Below, one piece after another: positions 6,459 through 17,107 of a DNA stretch of 19,115 nt. How positions within the stretch are numbered: the stretch's first letter is position 1; every line of letters starts with the position of its first letter. The position numbers and the translations under genes are program-made. The notes beneath the pieces are model-generated. The model was given only the letters and a program-made list of their open reading frames with translations, searched no databases and was not told the origin of the DNA. Origin of the DNA: Holophagales bacterium (GTDB lineage Bacteria; Acidobacteriota; Holophagae; Holophagales; Holophagaceae); assembly GCA_031281385.1 (NCBI GenBank), contig JAITFL010000028.1:1-19115 (forward strand), in the 5' to 3' direction.

Positions 6459-6850
6459 ATTTTAAGATCAGCATTTTTCTCGGATATGGCATCAAAATCT
6501 CTGTCGTTATGTAGCAACAACAAATTATGTTCTATAGCTATTCTTGCAATCAAAACATCTATTGTACTTCGAATGGTTAATCCCTGCCGTCTCAAATTGA
6601 AAAAAAGACGCGCAGCATTTTTATAGGCTTCGATTGTTTCAGGCAAAAAATAGATTTTTTGGGTAGAAAGATATTCTTGTAGTCTGTCGTATTCTTGCCT
6701 GTCTCTTGCACCCTGCAATACCTCTTGATATGTGTATGAGGCGATGCCAAAAGGCAAATTTTGTTTTAGCACTGCTTCAAATAGATTTGTCCGGTGATTT
6801 CTCGTGCCTTTGAGAAAATCAATCAGCACCGATGTGTCAACCAATATCAA
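6440..6850 (-). CDS. vapC: VapC-like PIN-domain ribonuclease toxin
   Basis: A 136-residue PIN-domain protein, the usual VapC length. The acidic metal-binding set is visible: Asp5 in MILVDTSVLID, Glu43 in YTYQEVLQG, Asp98 in RSTIDVLIA and Asp116 in LLLHNDRDF. VapC toxins cleave RNA (often tRNA or rRNA) in a Mg-dependent way and are held inactive by VapB. The start is TTG at 6850, directly abutting the vapB TGA, with AGAGGGG about 6 nt upstream; a second TTG at 6844 would give MVDTS and is possible. The gene is clearly AT-rich: 6481-6540 has 21 G+C of 60, against 36 of 60 in a mdtC sample (7741-7800). That suggests acquisition from elsewhere. Confidence 0.9.
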   Translation of the reverse strand: MILVDTSVLIDFLKGTRNHRTNLFEAVLKQNLPFGIASYTYQEVLQGARDRQEYDRLQEYLSTQKIYFLPETIEAYKNAARLFFNLRRQGLTIRSTIDVLIARIAIEHNLLLLHNDRDFDAISEKNADLKILNNVI

Positions 6851-7051
6851 TCAGCGCCCCTCTCTCAATGCTTTGTAGTCATAACCGTCCTCGAACAGCA
6901 CCTGCCCGCGCAAGTCCAACAAGTTCTTCCTAGAATGAATCTCAACAAATTCTCTCAGTGCCCTGTTGATCACATCTTTTTTTGTCTTAAGGCACGAAAG
7001 GGATAGGGCCTCTTTGATAACATCATCGTCAATCACCACATTGGTTCGCAT
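6851..7051 (-). CDS. vapB: VapB-like ribbon-helix-helix antitoxin
   Basis: A 66-residue protein opening with MRTNVVIDDDVIKEAL. A beta-strand is followed by helices in TKKDVINRALREFVEIHSRK, the DNA-binding pattern of VapB antitoxins (DUF2191-like). The C-terminal LRGQVLFEDGYDYKALREGR resembles the toxin-binding tail of this group. It should bind VapC and repress its own operon. The ATG at 7051 follows ACCTCC/GGAGGT (7058-7063) by 6 nt. The stop touches the vapC start without a gap, so the pair is translated together. A good promoter lies directly upstream, so expression does not depend on the mdt operon. Confidence 0.88.
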   Translation of the reverse strand: MRTNVVIDDDVIKEALSLSCLKTKKDVINRALREFVEIHSRKNLLDLRGQVLFEDGYDYKALREGR

Positions 7052-7071
7052 CTGTACACCTCCGCATACAC

Positions 7072-7101
7072 ATTATCGCACACTCTCTGTTCAGATTTCA
7101 A
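7072..7101 (-). promoter_or_regulatory. vapBC promoter
   Basis: On the - strand TTGAAA (7096-7101), an 18-nt spacer and GATAAT (7072-7077), both 5/6 matches to consensus. It lies in the 74-nt gap between the mdtC stop and the vapB start, with the Shine-Dalgarno downstream at 7058-7063. Confidence 0.6.
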
Positions 7102-7125
7102 CACCATAATCACGAGAAAATTATC

Positions 7126-10100
7126 CTACATAGCCGAAACATGCCCACGGGCTTCCAGTTCCGGGGCCTTGCGGTGCGCTCTGGCCCACCTAGCCTTTAG
7201 CCTAGACATGTAGAGAAATACGACAGGGGTGGTGTATAGCGTCAGGAGTTGGCTGATCAGCAGGCCGCCTACTATGGCCAGCCCCATCGGGCGGCGGAAC
7301 TCCGAACCCGTGCCCTGTCCCAATGCCAGAGGCAGCCCGCCCAACAGGGCGGCGGTTGTTGTCATTATGATTGGGCGAAAGCGCAGCAGCGCGGCCTTGA
7401 ATATGGCGTCTTCTGGCGACTTTTTCTCGCCCCTCTCGGCTGCCAAGGCAAAGTCAACCATCAGTATGGCGTTTTTCTTGACTATCCCTATGAGCAAGAT
7501 GATGCCGATGAGGGCTATGACGCTTAGTTCGGTCTTAAATATTATCAATGCCAGCAATGCTCCCACGCCAGCAGATGGCAGCGCCGACAATATGGTCAGC
7601 GGGTGTATTAGGCTTTCGTACAGCATGCCAAGCACGATATAGACCGTCAGCAGCGCGGCGGCTATGAGGAATGGCTGGTTGGCAAGCGAATCTTGGAAGG
7701 CCCTTGCCGTGCCCATGAATGTGCCCCTGATAGAGCCTGGCATCATCATCTCGTCCTGGGCCTTTTGAATGGCGCTGACCGCATCGCCCAGCGCGTAACC
7801 GGGAGCGATGTTAAAAGAAATAGTGGTGGCGGGCAAAGTCCCTTGGTGGCTGATGGACAGGGCCGTATTGTTGATTTCCAGTTTGGCAAAGGCGCTCAAG
7901 GGGACCAAGGAGCCATTGGTAGATCGGACTTTTATCAAGTCTAGCCCAAGCGGTGTTTCCCTATACTTTGGCTCTACCGTCATCACGACACGATATTGGT
8001 TGAGAGCCATGTACATTGTGGAAACATAGCGCTGACCGAATGCGTCGTAAAGCGTGGAGTCAATGGATTGGGGCGACACGCCAAGCCTAGCGGCGGTTTT
8101 TCGGTCAATCACAATGTTTGCCTGTAGGCCCCTGTTCTGCTGGTCGGTGTTGACGTCCGTCAGTTCTGGGAGAGTGCGGAAATGCGCCTCCAGCCTTGGA
8201 GTCCAGTCAAATAGCTCGTTTGCGTCATCGCCTTGAAGCGTGTACTGGTACAGGGCTCCGCCGCCCATGCGGCCCCCCACCCTGATGTCCTGGACGCTTT
8301 GCAAAAACATGTTGGCCCCTGCTAGAGGAGCGGCCTTGGCCCTCAACCTAGCTATCACTTGGTCGGCGGATGCGTCCCTCTCGCTTTTTGGCTTCAGGGC
8401 GATGGTCACCCTGCCCTGGTTACCCGTCCCGGCTGTGACGGAGACGTGTTCAACTGCGGGGTCGGCGGCAATTAGGTCAACATATTTCGGAAGCATGGCT
8501 GCCAGTGCAGCAAAGCTGATGTCCTGCGATGCCTGAATGTTGCCCTGCAGCCTGCCCGTGTCCTGCTGGGGAAAGAAGCCCTTGGGAACATAAATATAGA
8601 GTCCAACGGACGCCACCATTGCAAGGAGCGTCACCGACATTGTCAAGCCTTGGTGCTTGAACACCCAAGCCAAGGATCGCTCGTACCTAGCCTTGAACCT
8701 TTTCAAAAGCGATTCTGTGAAATTTGATGCCATTCCGGTGTCGTCCCGCTTCTTTCGGCGCAGCAATTTGGAACACAGCATGGGAGTGGCGCTCAGCGAG
8801 AACGTCATGGATATGAGTATCGCCACGGATAGCACAACGGCAAATTCCCTAAACAGTCGGCCCACGATGCCGCCCATGAGCAATATGGGTATGAACACAG
8901 CCACCAGCGAAATGCCGATTGAAACCATAGTAGAGCCGATTTCTTTGGCCCCGTGCAGGGCGGCTTTCATCGGCGACATGCCACTTTCTATGTGCCTTGT
9001 GATGTTCTCTATTACCACAATGGCATCGTCCACCACAAAGACGGTGGCAATGGTAAGGGCCATCAATGATAGGTTGTCAATGCTGTACCCAGCTAGGTAC
9101 ATCACTCCAAACGTGCCAATCAAAACTGTTGGCACCACGATGGCCGGAACCAAGGTGGAACGCCAGCTCCTTAAAAAGATAAAGACGACGATGATGACCA
9201 AGGTAATAGAAATCAAAAGCGTGCGCTGCACGTCCGCCACAGAGGCCCTAATGGTACGAGTGGAATCCATAAAAACGGTCAAATCCACCGTAGGGGGCAA
9301 AAGCGCCTGCAAGTCGGGCATCATCGCCCTTATTCTTTCTACCGTGTCAATTATGTTTGCCGCTGGCTGCCTAAACACTGTGACAGAAATGGCCGGGCCG
9401 TTTTCTGTTAGGCCAATATTCCTCAAGTCTTGGACAGAATCTGTAACAGACGCCACCTGGTTCAGTCGCAGCGCAGCGCCATTTTGGTAGCGTACGATGA
9501 TGTTTCCATAATCCTCCGCCTTATAGATTTGGTCTGTGACATCTATAGACCAAGTGGAGTTTCCGTCAGAAATGTCGCCAGTCGGCCTATTGACGTTTGA
9601 CATGGAAATGGCCGTCCGCACGTCTGTTAGGGAGAGGCCGTAGGCGTTCAAGATATTTGGATTTACGTCCGCCCTTACGGCCGGCATCGCCCCGCCCATC
9701 ACATATACCTGCCCTACGCCTGGAACTTGCGAGAGCTTTTGTTGAAGTATGTTGCTGGCAACGTCGTACATCTCTGTCCTTGGCACCACGCTGGAGGTCA
9801 GCAGAAACATCATAATCGGCGAATCGGCGGGGTTCGATTTTCGGTACCCTGGGTTGCTGGGCAAATTGGCCGGCAGTTGGCTCCTAGCGGCGTTTATCGC
9901 GGCCTGAACTTCGCGCCCGGCTGCGTCAATGTCACGGTCTAAGTCAAATTGCAGCGTGACATTCGTTGAGCCAAGTGAACTGCGGCTGGTCATTTCGGTA
10001 ATGCCCGCTATGCGCCCAAACTGCCTCTCCAGCGGCGTGGCAACGGATGAGGCCATAGTTTCTGGGCTGGCACCTGGAAGGCCCGAAAAAACCTGTATGG

Positions 10101-10230
10101 TCGGAAAATCAACCTGGGGCAGCGGCGCCACCGGCAAGAACCTATAGGCGATGCCCCCGCCAAGCGCAACGGCGGCAATGAGCAGCGTGGTGGCAACAGG
10201 GCGGTTGATGAAAAGGGATGAAAAACTCAC
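7126..10230 (-). CDS. mdtC: RND multidrug efflux transporter, MdtC-like
   Basis: An inner-membrane RND (HAE-1) pump subunit of 1034 residues, full length. TM1 follows [17 protein letters not shown]. The first large periplasmic loop contains [12 protein letters not shown] and SNPADSPIM. Proton-relay Asp401-Asp402 lie in [13 protein letters not shown] (TM4), and the matching Lys is in [17 protein letters not shown] (TM10). [19 protein letters not shown] is the usual late motif. In E. coli, MdtB and MdtC form a mixed trimer exporting bile salts and novobiocin-type compounds; the substrate here is inferred only. The start is GTG at 10230, overlapping the mdtB TGA by 4 nt, with GGGAGG a few bases upstream, so translation is coupled. 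The opposite strand has a 277-codon frame inside this gene, which is a shadow. Confidence 0.94.
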   Translation of the reverse strand: MSFSSLFINRPVATTLLIAAVALGGGIAYRFLPVAPLPQVDFPTIQVFSGLPGASPETMASSVATPLERQFGRIAGITEMTSRSSLGSTNVTLQFDLDRDIDAAGREVQAAINAARSQLPANLPSNPGYRKSNPADSPIMMFLLTSSVVPRTEMYDVASNILQQKLSQVPGVGQVYVMGGAMPAVRADVNPNILNAYGLSLTDVRTAISMSNVNRPTGDISDGNSTWSIDVTDQIYKAEDYGNIIVRYQNGAALRLNQVASVTDSVQDLRNIGLTENGPAISVTVFRQPAANIIDTVERIRAMMPDLQALLPPTVDLTVFMDSTRTIRASVADVQRTLLISITLVIIVVFIFLRSWRSTLVPAIVVPTVLIGTFGVMYLAGYSIDNLSLMALTIATVFVVDDAIVVIENITRHIESGMSPMKAALHGAKEIGSTMVSIGISLVAVFIPILLMGGIVGRLFREFAVVLSVAILISMTFSLSATPMLCSKLLRRKKRDDTGMASNFTESLLKRFKARYERSLAWVFKHQGLTMSVTLLAMVASVGLYIYVPKGFFPQQDTGRLQGNIQASQDISFAALAAMLPKYVDLIAADPAVEHVSVTAGTGNQGRVTIALKPKSERDASADQVIARLRAKAAPLAGANMFLQSVQDIRVGGRMGGGALYQYTLQGDDANELFDWTPRLEAHFRTLPELTDVNTDQQNRGLQANIVIDRKTAARLGVSPQSIDSTLYDAFGQRYVSTMYMALNQYRVVMTVEPKYRETPLGLDLIKVRSTNGSLVPLSAFAKLEINNTALSISHQGTLPATTISFNIAPGYALGDAVSAIQKAQDEMMMPGSIRGTFMGTARAFQDSLANQPFLIAAALLTVYIVLGMLYESLIHPLTILSALPSAGVGALLALIIFKTELSVIALIGIILLIGIVKKNAILMVDFALAAERGEKKSPEDAIFKAALLRFRPIIMTTTAALLGGLPLALGQGTGSEFRRPMGLAIVGGLLISQLLTLYTTPVVFLYMSRLKARWARAHRKAPELEARGHVSAM

Positions 10231-13200
10231 ATCCCCTCCCTAGAGTATTGGGAGTGCGGCTCGGCGGATCCGCTCCCTTGTTCCCTGCCGCCGAACAGCG
10301 GGCCGTCGTCTTCGCCCAGATCCTCTTCTTCGTTTTTCTTGCCGCGCAGCCTTTTCGCCAAGCGGTCAAAGTACAGATAGATCACAGGCGTTGTGTAGAG
10401 CGTCAAAACTTGGCTGAATATGAGTCCGCCAACTATCGCAATGCCCAAGGGTCGCCGCAATTCAGAACCCACGCCAGAGCTTAGGGCCAATGGTAGGCCG
10501 CCAAGCAGCGCGGCCATCGTCGTCATTATGATGGGGCGGAACCTCAAAATGGCCGCCTGGTAAATGGCGCTTTCTGGCTCCAGCCCCTCTTTGCGCTCGG
10601 CCTCCAGCGCAAAGTCAATCATCATGATCGCGTTCTTTGCCACGATGCCGATCAAGAGAATGATTCCGATGAGGGCAATTATGGTAAAGTCCGTGCGGCA
10701 GATCATCAGCGAAAGCAGCGCGCCCACGCCAGCAGAAGGCAACGTAGAAAGAATAGTTATTGGGTGGATGTAGCTCTCGTACAGGACGCCCAAAAGAATA
10801 TAGACAGTTATTATCGCGGCCAATACCAGCCAAGGCGTGTTGGCCAGCGCGGAGCCAAAGGCCTGCGCCGTGCCTTCAAATGAGCCCTTTAGGCTAGTCG
10901 GCGCGTTTATTTCATCAAAAGCATCGCGGATGGCGTTCACCGCGCCGCCCAATGAAGCCCCTGGTGCCAAGTTGAACGAAACCGTGGCGCACTGAAATTG
11001 GTCTTGGTGAAAAATTGCCAAGGGGGCAGGGCCCGTCTCTATCCTAGTGAACGCGCTCAGTGGGACTATGGCGCCCTGATTGGATCTGACATACAGGCCA
11101 AGCAAGTCTTCTGGCTTGTTCAACATGCCCGGCAGGGCTTCCAAGACAACCCTGTACTGGTTCATTTGGGTAAACATCGTTGATATTTGGCGCTGGCCGA
11201 ATGCGTCATACAGCGCGTCATCGAGTATCTGGGGGGTTATCCCAAGCCTGCTGGCCGCCGTGCGGTCTATTATAACCTTAACCTGCAGGCCGTTGTTCTG
11301 CAGGTCGCTGGCCACGTCCCTAAGTATGGGCAACTGCTGTAATTTTTCCACCAGCATGGGCACGTATTTGGCCAATTCGGTTGGGTCGGCGTCCTCTAGC
11401 ACAAACTGATACTGGTTGCGGCTTATTTTGTCTTCCACGGTCAAGTCCTGCACCGGCTGCATAAATAACTGTATGCCCCGAACACCGGAGACATCGGACT
11501 GTATTCTGTGGATAACTTCGGTGGCCCCCGTGCGGCGCTGGGCTAGGGGCCTTAGGTTTATCTGTATTCTTCCACTATTGAGAGTGGTGTTGGTGCCATC
11601 AACGCCGATGAAGCTAGAAAGGCTCTCTACCGCAGGGTCTTTTAGGATAACGGCTGCCAAGGCTTGTTGGCGCTCGGCCATGGTGTCAAAGGAGACCCAC
11701 TCCGGGGCCTCGGTGATGCCAACGATGACGCCAGTGTCCTGAACAGGGAAAAATCCCTTTGGGACAACAATGTACAAAAGGATGGTGCAAAGGAAAGTGG
11801 CGACGGCTACGATCAAGATGGTCGGCTGGCGCCCCAGAGCCCATTGCAGCGTGCGGCCATAAAAATCAATGATGCTCTGGAACACTTTCTCCGATGCGCG
11901 ATAAAAGCGATTTTGCTCATCGGGCCTCTTGTGCTTCAGCAGCTTGGCGCACATCATGGGCGTAAGCGTCAGCGAGACAAAGGCCGAAACCAAAATCGTG
12001 ATGCTAAGGGTTATGGCAAACTCCCTGAACAGCCGCCCCACAACGTCGCCCATGAACAGCAGCGGTATCAGCACGGCTATAAGCGATACAGTCAAACTGA
12101 TAATCGTGAAGGCAATTTGTTCAGAACCTTTGAGCGCCGCCATAAGCGGGTTTTCGCCCTCTTCGATGTACCTCATAATGTTTTCGATCATCACTATTGC
12201 ATCGTCCACCACAAAGCCAGTGCTGATAGTCAGGGCCATCAAGGTCAGGTTGTTCAGGCTGAACCCAAGGGCGTACATGGCTGCAAATGTACCCACGATA
12301 GATAGGGGTACCGCTACGCTTGGGATGACTGTAGCCGACAGAGTCCGCAGAAACACGAAAATAACCATCACCACCAGCGCGATGCAGAGCATAAGTTCAA
12401 ATTCGACGTCCCTGACAGAGGCGCGGATGGTCGTCGTTCTGTCCGTCAGAATTTCTACTTCCACCGATGAGGGCAGAGATGCCGTAAGCTGCGGCAAAAG
12501 CCTTTTTACGCGGTCAACCACGGCAATTATGTTTGCGCCGGGCTGCCGCTGGATGTTGAGTATCACCGCTGGGGTGTCGTTCATCCAAGCGGCCTGCTTT
12601 ACGTTTTCCGCGCCGTCAATTATTGTCGCCACATCGGACAAATAGACGGGCGAATCATTTTTGTATGCAACGATGACAGACTGATATTGTTCGCTGCTCA
12701 ATAATTGATCGTTTGCGCCGATGGAGAATGCCTGGCGCTGCCCGTCAAAGTTGCCCTTGGCCTGGTTCACGTTGCTCAATGTCACTGCCTGGCGAATGTC
12801 TGCCATCGTCAGGCCGTACGAGGACAACTGTTTGGGGTTTGCCTGAATACGCACGGCCGGCTTTTGCCCGCCGCTCAGGCTGACCAAGCCCACGCCCGGC
12901 AGTTGGCTGATCTTTTGGGCCAGCCTAGTGTCGGCCATGTCCTGAACCTTTGTCAGGGGCAGGGACACCGAGCTAATTCCCAAACTAATGATGGGCGCAT
13001 CGGCAGGATTGGATTTGCTGTATATCGGCGGATTGGGGAGATTGGCCGGAAGAAAGGTGCCAGCCGCGTTCATCGAGGCCTGCACCTGCTGGACGGCTAT
13101 GTCAATATCAAGGTTCAGGTCAAACTGCAAAGTAACTAGCGAAGAGCCGCCAGTGCTTGCAGAGTACATGCGGTTGAGCCCCGGCAGTTGCCCAAACTGC

Positions 13201-13406
13201 CTCTCCAGCGGCGCGGTGATGGCCGAGGCCACTACGTCGGGGCTGGCCCCTGGGTAAAACGTGGCTATCTGAATAGTGGGATAGTCAACCTGCGGCAGCG
13301 CAGATACGGGCAAAAAGCGAAAGGCAAAGCCGCCTATCAGCAGCAGCCCGGCCATCAATAGAGACGTCGCGATTGGCCGGACGATAAAGGGTTTGGATGG
13401 GTTCAT
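10227..13406 (-). CDS. mdtB: RND multidrug efflux transporter, MdtB-like
   Basis: A second, paralogous RND pump subunit, 1059 residues. It begins [20 protein letters not shown] and keeps Asp401-Asp402 in [13 protein letters not shown] (TM4) and Lys in [20 protein letters not shown] (TM10), so both halves of the proton path are intact. The periplasmic porter parts include [12 protein letters not shown] and [12 protein letters not shown]. Compared with its neighbour it has a longer charged C-terminal tail ([18 protein letters not shown] and following) on the cytoplasmic side. It overlaps mdtA and mdtC by 4 nt each, so the three form one operon. Two tandem, clearly diverged RND genes after one adaptor is the MdtABC arrangement, which implies a mixed trimer. 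MuxBC is the same family under another name. Confidence 0.94.
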   Translation of the reverse strand: MNPSKPFIVRPIATSLLMAGLLLIGGFAFRFLPVSALPQVDYPTIQIATFYPGASPDVVASAITAPLERQFGQLPGLNRMYSASTGGSSLVTLQFDLNLDIDIAVQQVQASMNAAGTFLPANLPNPPIYSKSNPADAPIISLGISSVSLPLTKVQDMADTRLAQKISQLPGVGLVSLSGGQKPAVRIQANPKQLSSYGLTMADIRQAVTLSNVNQAKGNFDGQRQAFSIGANDQLLSSEQYQSVIVAYKNDSPVYLSDVATIIDGAENVKQAAWMNDTPAVILNIQRQPGANIIAVVDRVKRLLPQLTASLPSSVEVEILTDRTTTIRASVRDVEFELMLCIALVVMVIFVFLRTLSATVIPSVAVPLSIVGTFAAMYALGFSLNNLTLMALTISTGFVVDDAIVMIENIMRYIEEGENPLMAALKGSEQIAFTIISLTVSLIAVLIPLLFMGDVVGRLFREFAITLSITILVSAFVSLTLTPMMCAKLLKHKRPDEQNRFYRASEKVFQSIIDFYGRTLQWALGRQPTILIVAVATFLCTILLYIVVPKGFFPVQDTGVIVGITEAPEWVSFDTMAERQQALAAVILKDPAVESLSSFIGVDGTNTTLNSGRIQINLRPLAQRRTGATEVIHRIQSDVSGVRGIQLFMQPVQDLTVEDKISRNQYQFVLEDADPTELAKYVPMLVEKLQQLPILRDVASDLQNNGLQVKVIIDRTAASRLGITPQILDDALYDAFGQRQISTMFTQMNQYRVVLEALPGMLNKPEDLLGLYVRSNQGAIVPLSAFTRIETGPAPLAIFHQDQFQCATVSFNLAPGASLGGAVNAIRDAFDEINAPTSLKGSFEGTAQAFGSALANTPWLVLAAIITVYILLGVLYESYIHPITILSTLPSAGVGALLSLMICRTDFTIIALIGIILLIGIVAKNAIMMIDFALEAERKEGLEPESAIYQAAILRFRPIIMTTMAALLGGLPLALSSGVGSELRRPLGIAIVGGLIFSQVLTLYTTPVIYLYFDRLAKRLRGKKNEEEDLGEDDGPLFGGREQGSGSAEPHSQYSREGM

Positions 13407-14698
13407 GAGCCTGTCCGCCCCTGCCTCTGCCCCTGATTGCTGTTGCCACCGCTAGGGCCTTTGGCGCCAGGCCCTTGGGGTCTCTGGCCTTCCTTGGCTC
13501 CACCTCCGCCCTGCGGCGGCCCTCCCTGTGGCGGTTCTGCACCGGGTATGATGACCTTGGCGCCTGGGCGCAGCCTCTCTATGCCATCGGTAACAACCGT
13601 CTCCCCAGCCTGCAGCCCCTTGCTCAGGGCCGTTAGGTCGCCCTGCGCGGCCAATATTCCCACCACCCTCAATTCAACGGTAGAATCCTCGTTCACCACG
13701 TACACATAGTCCCCTTGGATGCCCCTTTGGATGGAAGCGCTTGGGACCAATATCGTGTTGCGGAGCGTGTCAACAAAAAGCCTGACATTGACAAACTGAT
13801 TGGGGAATAGGGAGTGGTCGCTGTTTTCGTACAGGGCTTTGATTTTTAGCGTCCCCGTGGCTAGATCAACCTGATTGTCTAGCGCGTACACTTTGCCAGT
13901 AGCCAATTTCTTTGTTAGGTCTTTGTCCCAAGCCTCTACGTTCAGCCTTTGGGATTCCTGCGGGGAAAAGACTTTGCTGATCGCATCGCCGGCTATGGCA
14001 AATACAACGTGGATTGGGGAAAGGGGCGTGATTACGACTATCCCATTTGGGTCGTTGGTGCTGACCAAGTTGCCGGGATCAACATTGCGGAGCCCCACGC
14101 GGCCCGATATGGGGGCGGTTATTTTGCAGTAGGTCAAATTGAGCTTGGAACTCTCGACAGAGCCCTCATCGCTCATCAGCGCAGCCTCCAACTGCTCAAC
14201 TGCGGCTGTGTGGGTGTCCAACTGCTGGCTTGAAGCGACGCCTTTTTCAAATAGGCTTTTGTACCTTTCTAGGTCGAGTTTTGCATTATGGAGCGCGGCG
14301 CGGTTCTTTGCTCTGTTGCCTTCGGCCTGCATCAGTTGCACTTGGTAGGGGCGGGGGTCTATCTCGACCAGCAGGTCGCCCTCTTTTACCATCTGGCCCT
14401 CTTTGAACAAAATAGACTGGATGTGGCCGCTAACCCTTGCTTTGACGGTGACCACTTCGGTGGGGGTCACGGTGCCCACGGCAGAGATGATCACGGGCAA
14501 ATCGCCTAGCGTCGCCTTGGCCGCTATTATGGGAACGGCGCGTCCCCCCCCCCTTGGGTCTGCCGCCTGCTTGCCGCCTCGGCCAAATATCCAATACAGC
14601 GCCAGCGCCGCAACAGCCACGCCTGCGACAATGGCTATGGTCTTGGCTGAACTATTCTTTGGGCCTGTCCGTTCTGAAAGTCTTGTTGCTGTGGCCAT
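13403..14698 (-). CDS. mdtA: RND efflux periplasmic adaptor, MdtA-like
   Basis: A membrane-fusion protein of 431 residues linking the inner-membrane pump to an outer-membrane channel. A hydrophobic anchor (about 19-39) is followed by the first lipoyl half ([26 protein letters not shown], 89-114). Then come an alpha-hairpin coiled coil (about 118-185), the second lipoyl half ([20 protein letters not shown], 193-212) and beta-barrel/MP domains. The tail (385-431) is a low-complexity Gly/Pro/Gln stretch. No lipobox Cys is seen, so anchoring is by the helix. Codons 49-52 contain a G10 run (14544-14553). The start is ATG 14698 with only a GGGACGGGA-like site. It is first in the mdtABC operon; the 144 nt upstream to the M14 gene has no convincing promoter. 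Confidence 0.94.
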   Translation of the reverse strand: MATATRLSERTGPKNSSAKTIAIVAGVAVAALALYWIFGRGGKQAADPRGGGRAVPIIAAKATLGDLPVIISAVGTVTPTEVVTVKARVSGHIQSILFKEGQMVKEGDLLVEIDPRPYQVQLMQAEGNRAKNRAALHNAKLDLERYKSLFEKGVASSQQLDTHTAAVEQLEAALMSDEGSVESSKLNLTYCKITAPISGRVGLRNVDPGNLVSTNDPNGIVVITPLSPIHVVFAIAGDAISKVFSPQESQRLNVEAWDKDLTKKLATGKVYALDNQVDLATGTLKIKALYENSDHSLFPNQFVNVRLFVDTLRNTILVPSASIQRGIQGDYVYVVNEDSTVELRVVGILAAQGDLTALSKGLQAGETVVTDGIERLRPGAKVIIPGAEPPQGGPPQGGGGAKEGQRPQGPGAKGPSGGNSNQGQRQGRTGS

Positions 14699-14842
14699 AT
14701 CCCGTCCCGTTTAGTTTTTTGGTTGGCTTGGGGCACTTTGTCTTTAGGCGCTTGCAAAAGTCTGCAGCGGCCAAAAAGCCAGCCCTAGAACCTTTGACCC
14801 ACAATCATTGGCAATGTTTAAGCAATAAATATCATTAAATAT

Positions 14843-16519
14843 CTAGTATTCCTCAATTTGGGGTGCGGGCTTTGCATTGGCGTCCGTCGGCTGGCCTGCT
14901 GCCTTGATGCCAACCGCCAGTATGGGCTGCCTGGGCCCTTCTCCCCACATGCCAGGCCCGCGCAGGTAGCTGGCGTGGAAGAAGCCCCAAAACACCAGCC
15001 CGTCTGGAGCTCTTGGGTCTAGCAGATAGAACGCCAGCTTGCCCATCGGCTGGTCAATGGGAACAAATAGAGCATTGTCCAAGTCATCCGGCTCCCAAGC
15101 GTAGGCCGTGCGCCTGGGTGGCAGTTCCGGCTTCCAGGCCCCGCCCAGCGAGAGGGTGATAACTCCCTGATAGGCGCCTTGAGCCACTTTCCTCTCGGTC
15201 TCATGGAAATATAGCAGTGTTTCATTTTTAGGGCGTTGGGTGCCTGGCATGGAGCGAACGCCATGCGCCTCCAGCAGTGGCAGCACCTTGTCGGCATAGG
15301 TTCTGTCAACCAAGTAGCCTATGGGCGCAGGAACATAGTCCAACCATTCGTAAGTGACAAAGCTGGGGAGCGTGTATCGCTTGACTGCCCTTTCGCCAAC
15401 GTACCTGCCCTTTTCGTCCCTAAGCGGCCTATTTTGGTCGTCGCGGGCAAATTCAAAGGACTCAAAGGAATATGTTTCTGTCTGCACAGCCTTTGCCTTT
15501 AGCGGCAGTTGGATGTTTCCCTTGGCGCGCATCTCTGCCCACCTGTCAATCGCCTGTTTGCGCTCCCGCTGCACTTGGGCCTTATTTTTTGCCATCCACT
15601 CCAGCGTTTCAAAGATGAATTTTATGTTGTCGGCCACCCGCTCCTCGTAGGCCCGATAGACCAGCGTCTCCACCAGCACCCCCAGCCTGTTTTCCATGAT
15701 CGGGTAGTTGCTGGCTATGTTTTGGCCAAGCGATTCGGTTTCCCAAGAAACGGGCTCGCGGCGCTCGCTGTCCATGCGGAAGTTGCCATAGTCGTAGGTG
15801 GGCAGCCCCTTTGCTTTTAGGGACTCTCGGATTTCTACCAGTATCTTTCTGTTGAACGCACCAAGCTCCACGTCCCCGCCCGTAGCGCAAGCCGGAGAGT
15901 GTGTAATGAAAAACCCGTGGCGGCTCCCGTTGGTGGAGTGCAGGTCTATGGTGCAGTCTGGGTCATAGTCCCTGTACATGGCCAGCATCCATCTGGTGTT
16001 TGCGGCCGCGGCCTTCATCAGGTCTCTGTTGAGGTCTAGGCCAAAGGCGTTTTCGCGTGGGCCGACGCCGCTCTTGGGGTTCGGCTGGTGGGTGCGGAAT
16101 GCGGGGTTCAGCGCATCTGTGCCATCGGCGTTGTAGGCGGGGCAGACGACTATTTCAATGTTCTTTCTGATCTCTGGGCGCTTGCCCTGCAGGATTTCCC
16201 TCATCACAAAAAGCATCGCCTCTTTGCCCTCGACTTCGCCGGGGTGTATGTTGGCGTTTATGTAAACCTTTATCGGATTTGGCCCAGTGGCGGGCAGCCT
16301 CCAGGCCAAGAGGGGCTTGCCCGTCTCCGTCGCGGTCGGCGCGTTTGGGGGCTGGTACGGCCTAAGGGCGGGCGCGGCCTTCATCAGCTCCGCCATGTAG
16401 GACTTTATATCCGCAACGGTGGCCGTGCGCTCATAATTGGATTCTTCGACTATGGTTTTTGGCCACGTCTGGGCCACTAGACAAGATGAGGCCATCAAGA
16501 AAATAGCTGCTCGATACAT
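14843..16519 (-). CDS. secreted M14-family zinc carboxypeptidase
   Basis: A 558-residue metallopeptidase with a Sec signal peptide (first 16 or so residues, ending near LVAQ). The M14 zinc site is complete: H-x-x-E at His92-Glu95 (NANIHPGEVEG) and His194 in IDLHSTNG. The substrate-carboxylate Asn-Arg pair is at 164-165 in GLDLNRD, and the general base is Glu284 in LVETLVYR. The NPDG-like motif reads YNADG. After the about 300-residue catalytic domain is a further 250 residues without motifs that I recognise. It would trim peptides or peptidoglycan-derived peptides outside the cytoplasm; the substrate is unknown. The start has AGGA 7 nt upstream. It follows the small membrane-protein gene by 40 nt, so the two are probably co-transcribed. 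It may read on into mdtABC 144 nt later. Confidence 0.9.
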   Translation of the reverse strand: MYRAAIFLMASSCLVAQTWPKTIVEESNYERTATVADIKSYMAELMKAAPALRPYQPPNAPTATETGKPLLAWRLPATGPNPIKVYINANIHPGEVEGKEAMLFVMREILQGKRPEIRKNIEIVVCPAYNADGTDALNPAFRTHQPNPKSGVGPRENAFGLDLNRDLMKAAAANTRWMLAMYRDYDPDCTIDLHSTNGSRHGFFITHSPACATGGDVELGAFNRKILVEIRESLKAKGLPTYDYGNFRMDSERREPVSWETESLGQNIASNYPIMENRLGVLVETLVYRAYEERVADNIKFIFETLEWMAKNKAQVQRERKQAIDRWAEMRAKGNIQLPLKAKAVQTETYSFESFEFARDDQNRPLRDEKGRYVGERAVKRYTLPSFVTYEWLDYVPAPIGYLVDRTYADKVLPLLEAHGVRSMPGTQRPKNETLLYFHETERKVAQGAYQGVITLSLGGAWKPELPPRRTAYAWEPDDLDNALFVPIDQPMGKLAFYLLDPRAPDGLVFWGFFHASYLRGPGMWGEGPRQPILAVGIKAAGQPTDANAKPAPQIEEY

Positions 16520-16559
16520 ATTTTTGTCCTATTGGGCCTTTGTGGGGTAGAAAATCATG

Positions 16560-17048
16560 TCATTGCGCGACAGGGGCGGTTTCTGTAGGGGGCGCGTCTG
16601 GCACTGCGGGGGCCTCAATGGGCGCGGCATCCGGCAATTTGTCCTGGTTTTGGAAAAGCTTAGTGGACGCTATGAAAGAAGCAAAGATGAAGAGCATCAG
16701 CGCCAGCATCGCGTAGCCCCTCTTGCCGTTGACAAGCGGCTTGGTGGCGTTTTCGCATAGCACCACCAGAACGACGACGATTACAAGCTTATAAATCAGG
16801 TGCGGCTGGAAATAGGGCTTTTCCCCATAGACACAAGCCATCGCATACAATATAACGCCGCAGAGGACGGCGAAACGCATTCCCCAAATGGTCAGCTTCT
16901 TCCAAACCCCGGCGGCAAGGCCCCTGACTTCCTCGTGCGTATCCTCGAAGCCAGACAACATAAGGCACACGGGCATGCTGCCCCCCGCGAGCACCAAAAA
17001 GATAAAGTGGAACCACTTGACGAGTGAATGGACGTAGGGGTCGGGCAT
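16560..17048 (-). CDS. four-helix inner-membrane protein of unknown function
   Basis: A 162-residue membrane protein with helices at about 12-32, 55-75, 86-100 and 111-130, then a Pro/Ala-rich hydrophilic tail (138-162). His14 in KWFHFIFLVLAGG and His83 in QPHLIYKLV lie at the edge of helices. That resembles small four-helix families such as SirB/CopD-like proteins with possible heme- or metal-binding His, but I cannot assign one. Start ATG 17048 has GGAG (17057-17060) 8 nt upstream and a perfect TATAAT on the - strand (17070-17075). It is the first gene of the leftward run and probably shares a transcript with the M14 gene. Its role is not known to me. Confidence 0.75.
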   Translation of the reverse strand: MPDPYVHSLVKWFHFIFLVLAGGSMPVCLMLSGFEDTHEEVRGLAAGVWKKLTIWGMRFAVLCGVILYAMACVYGEKPYFQPHLIYKLVIVVVLVVLCENATKPLVNGKRGYAMLALMLFIFASFIASTKLFQNQDKLPDAAPIEAPAVPDAPPTETAPVAQ

Positions 17049-17069
17049 GTCATTTTCTCCAATAGGGAA

Positions 17070-17075
17070 ATTATA
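17070..17075 (-). promoter_or_regulatory. -10 box of the leftward membrane-protein/M14 operon
   Basis: A perfect TATAAT on the - strand, 21 nt upstream of the start codon with GGAG between. At 17 nt spacing the -35 would be CCCATA, a poor match, so activation or a weak promoter is possible. Confidence 0.35.
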
Positions 17076-17107
17076 TCAAGTTATTGGACTGATATGGGGT
17101 TTGATTA

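Noticed and set aside
8657..9490. 277-codon + strand frame
   Set aside because: It lies wholly antisense to mdtC, which has full RND motifs. The composition is Ser/Thr/Met-rich, as expected from a mirrored membrane-protein gene. Other long antisense frames in mdtB (11929-12645) are the same.
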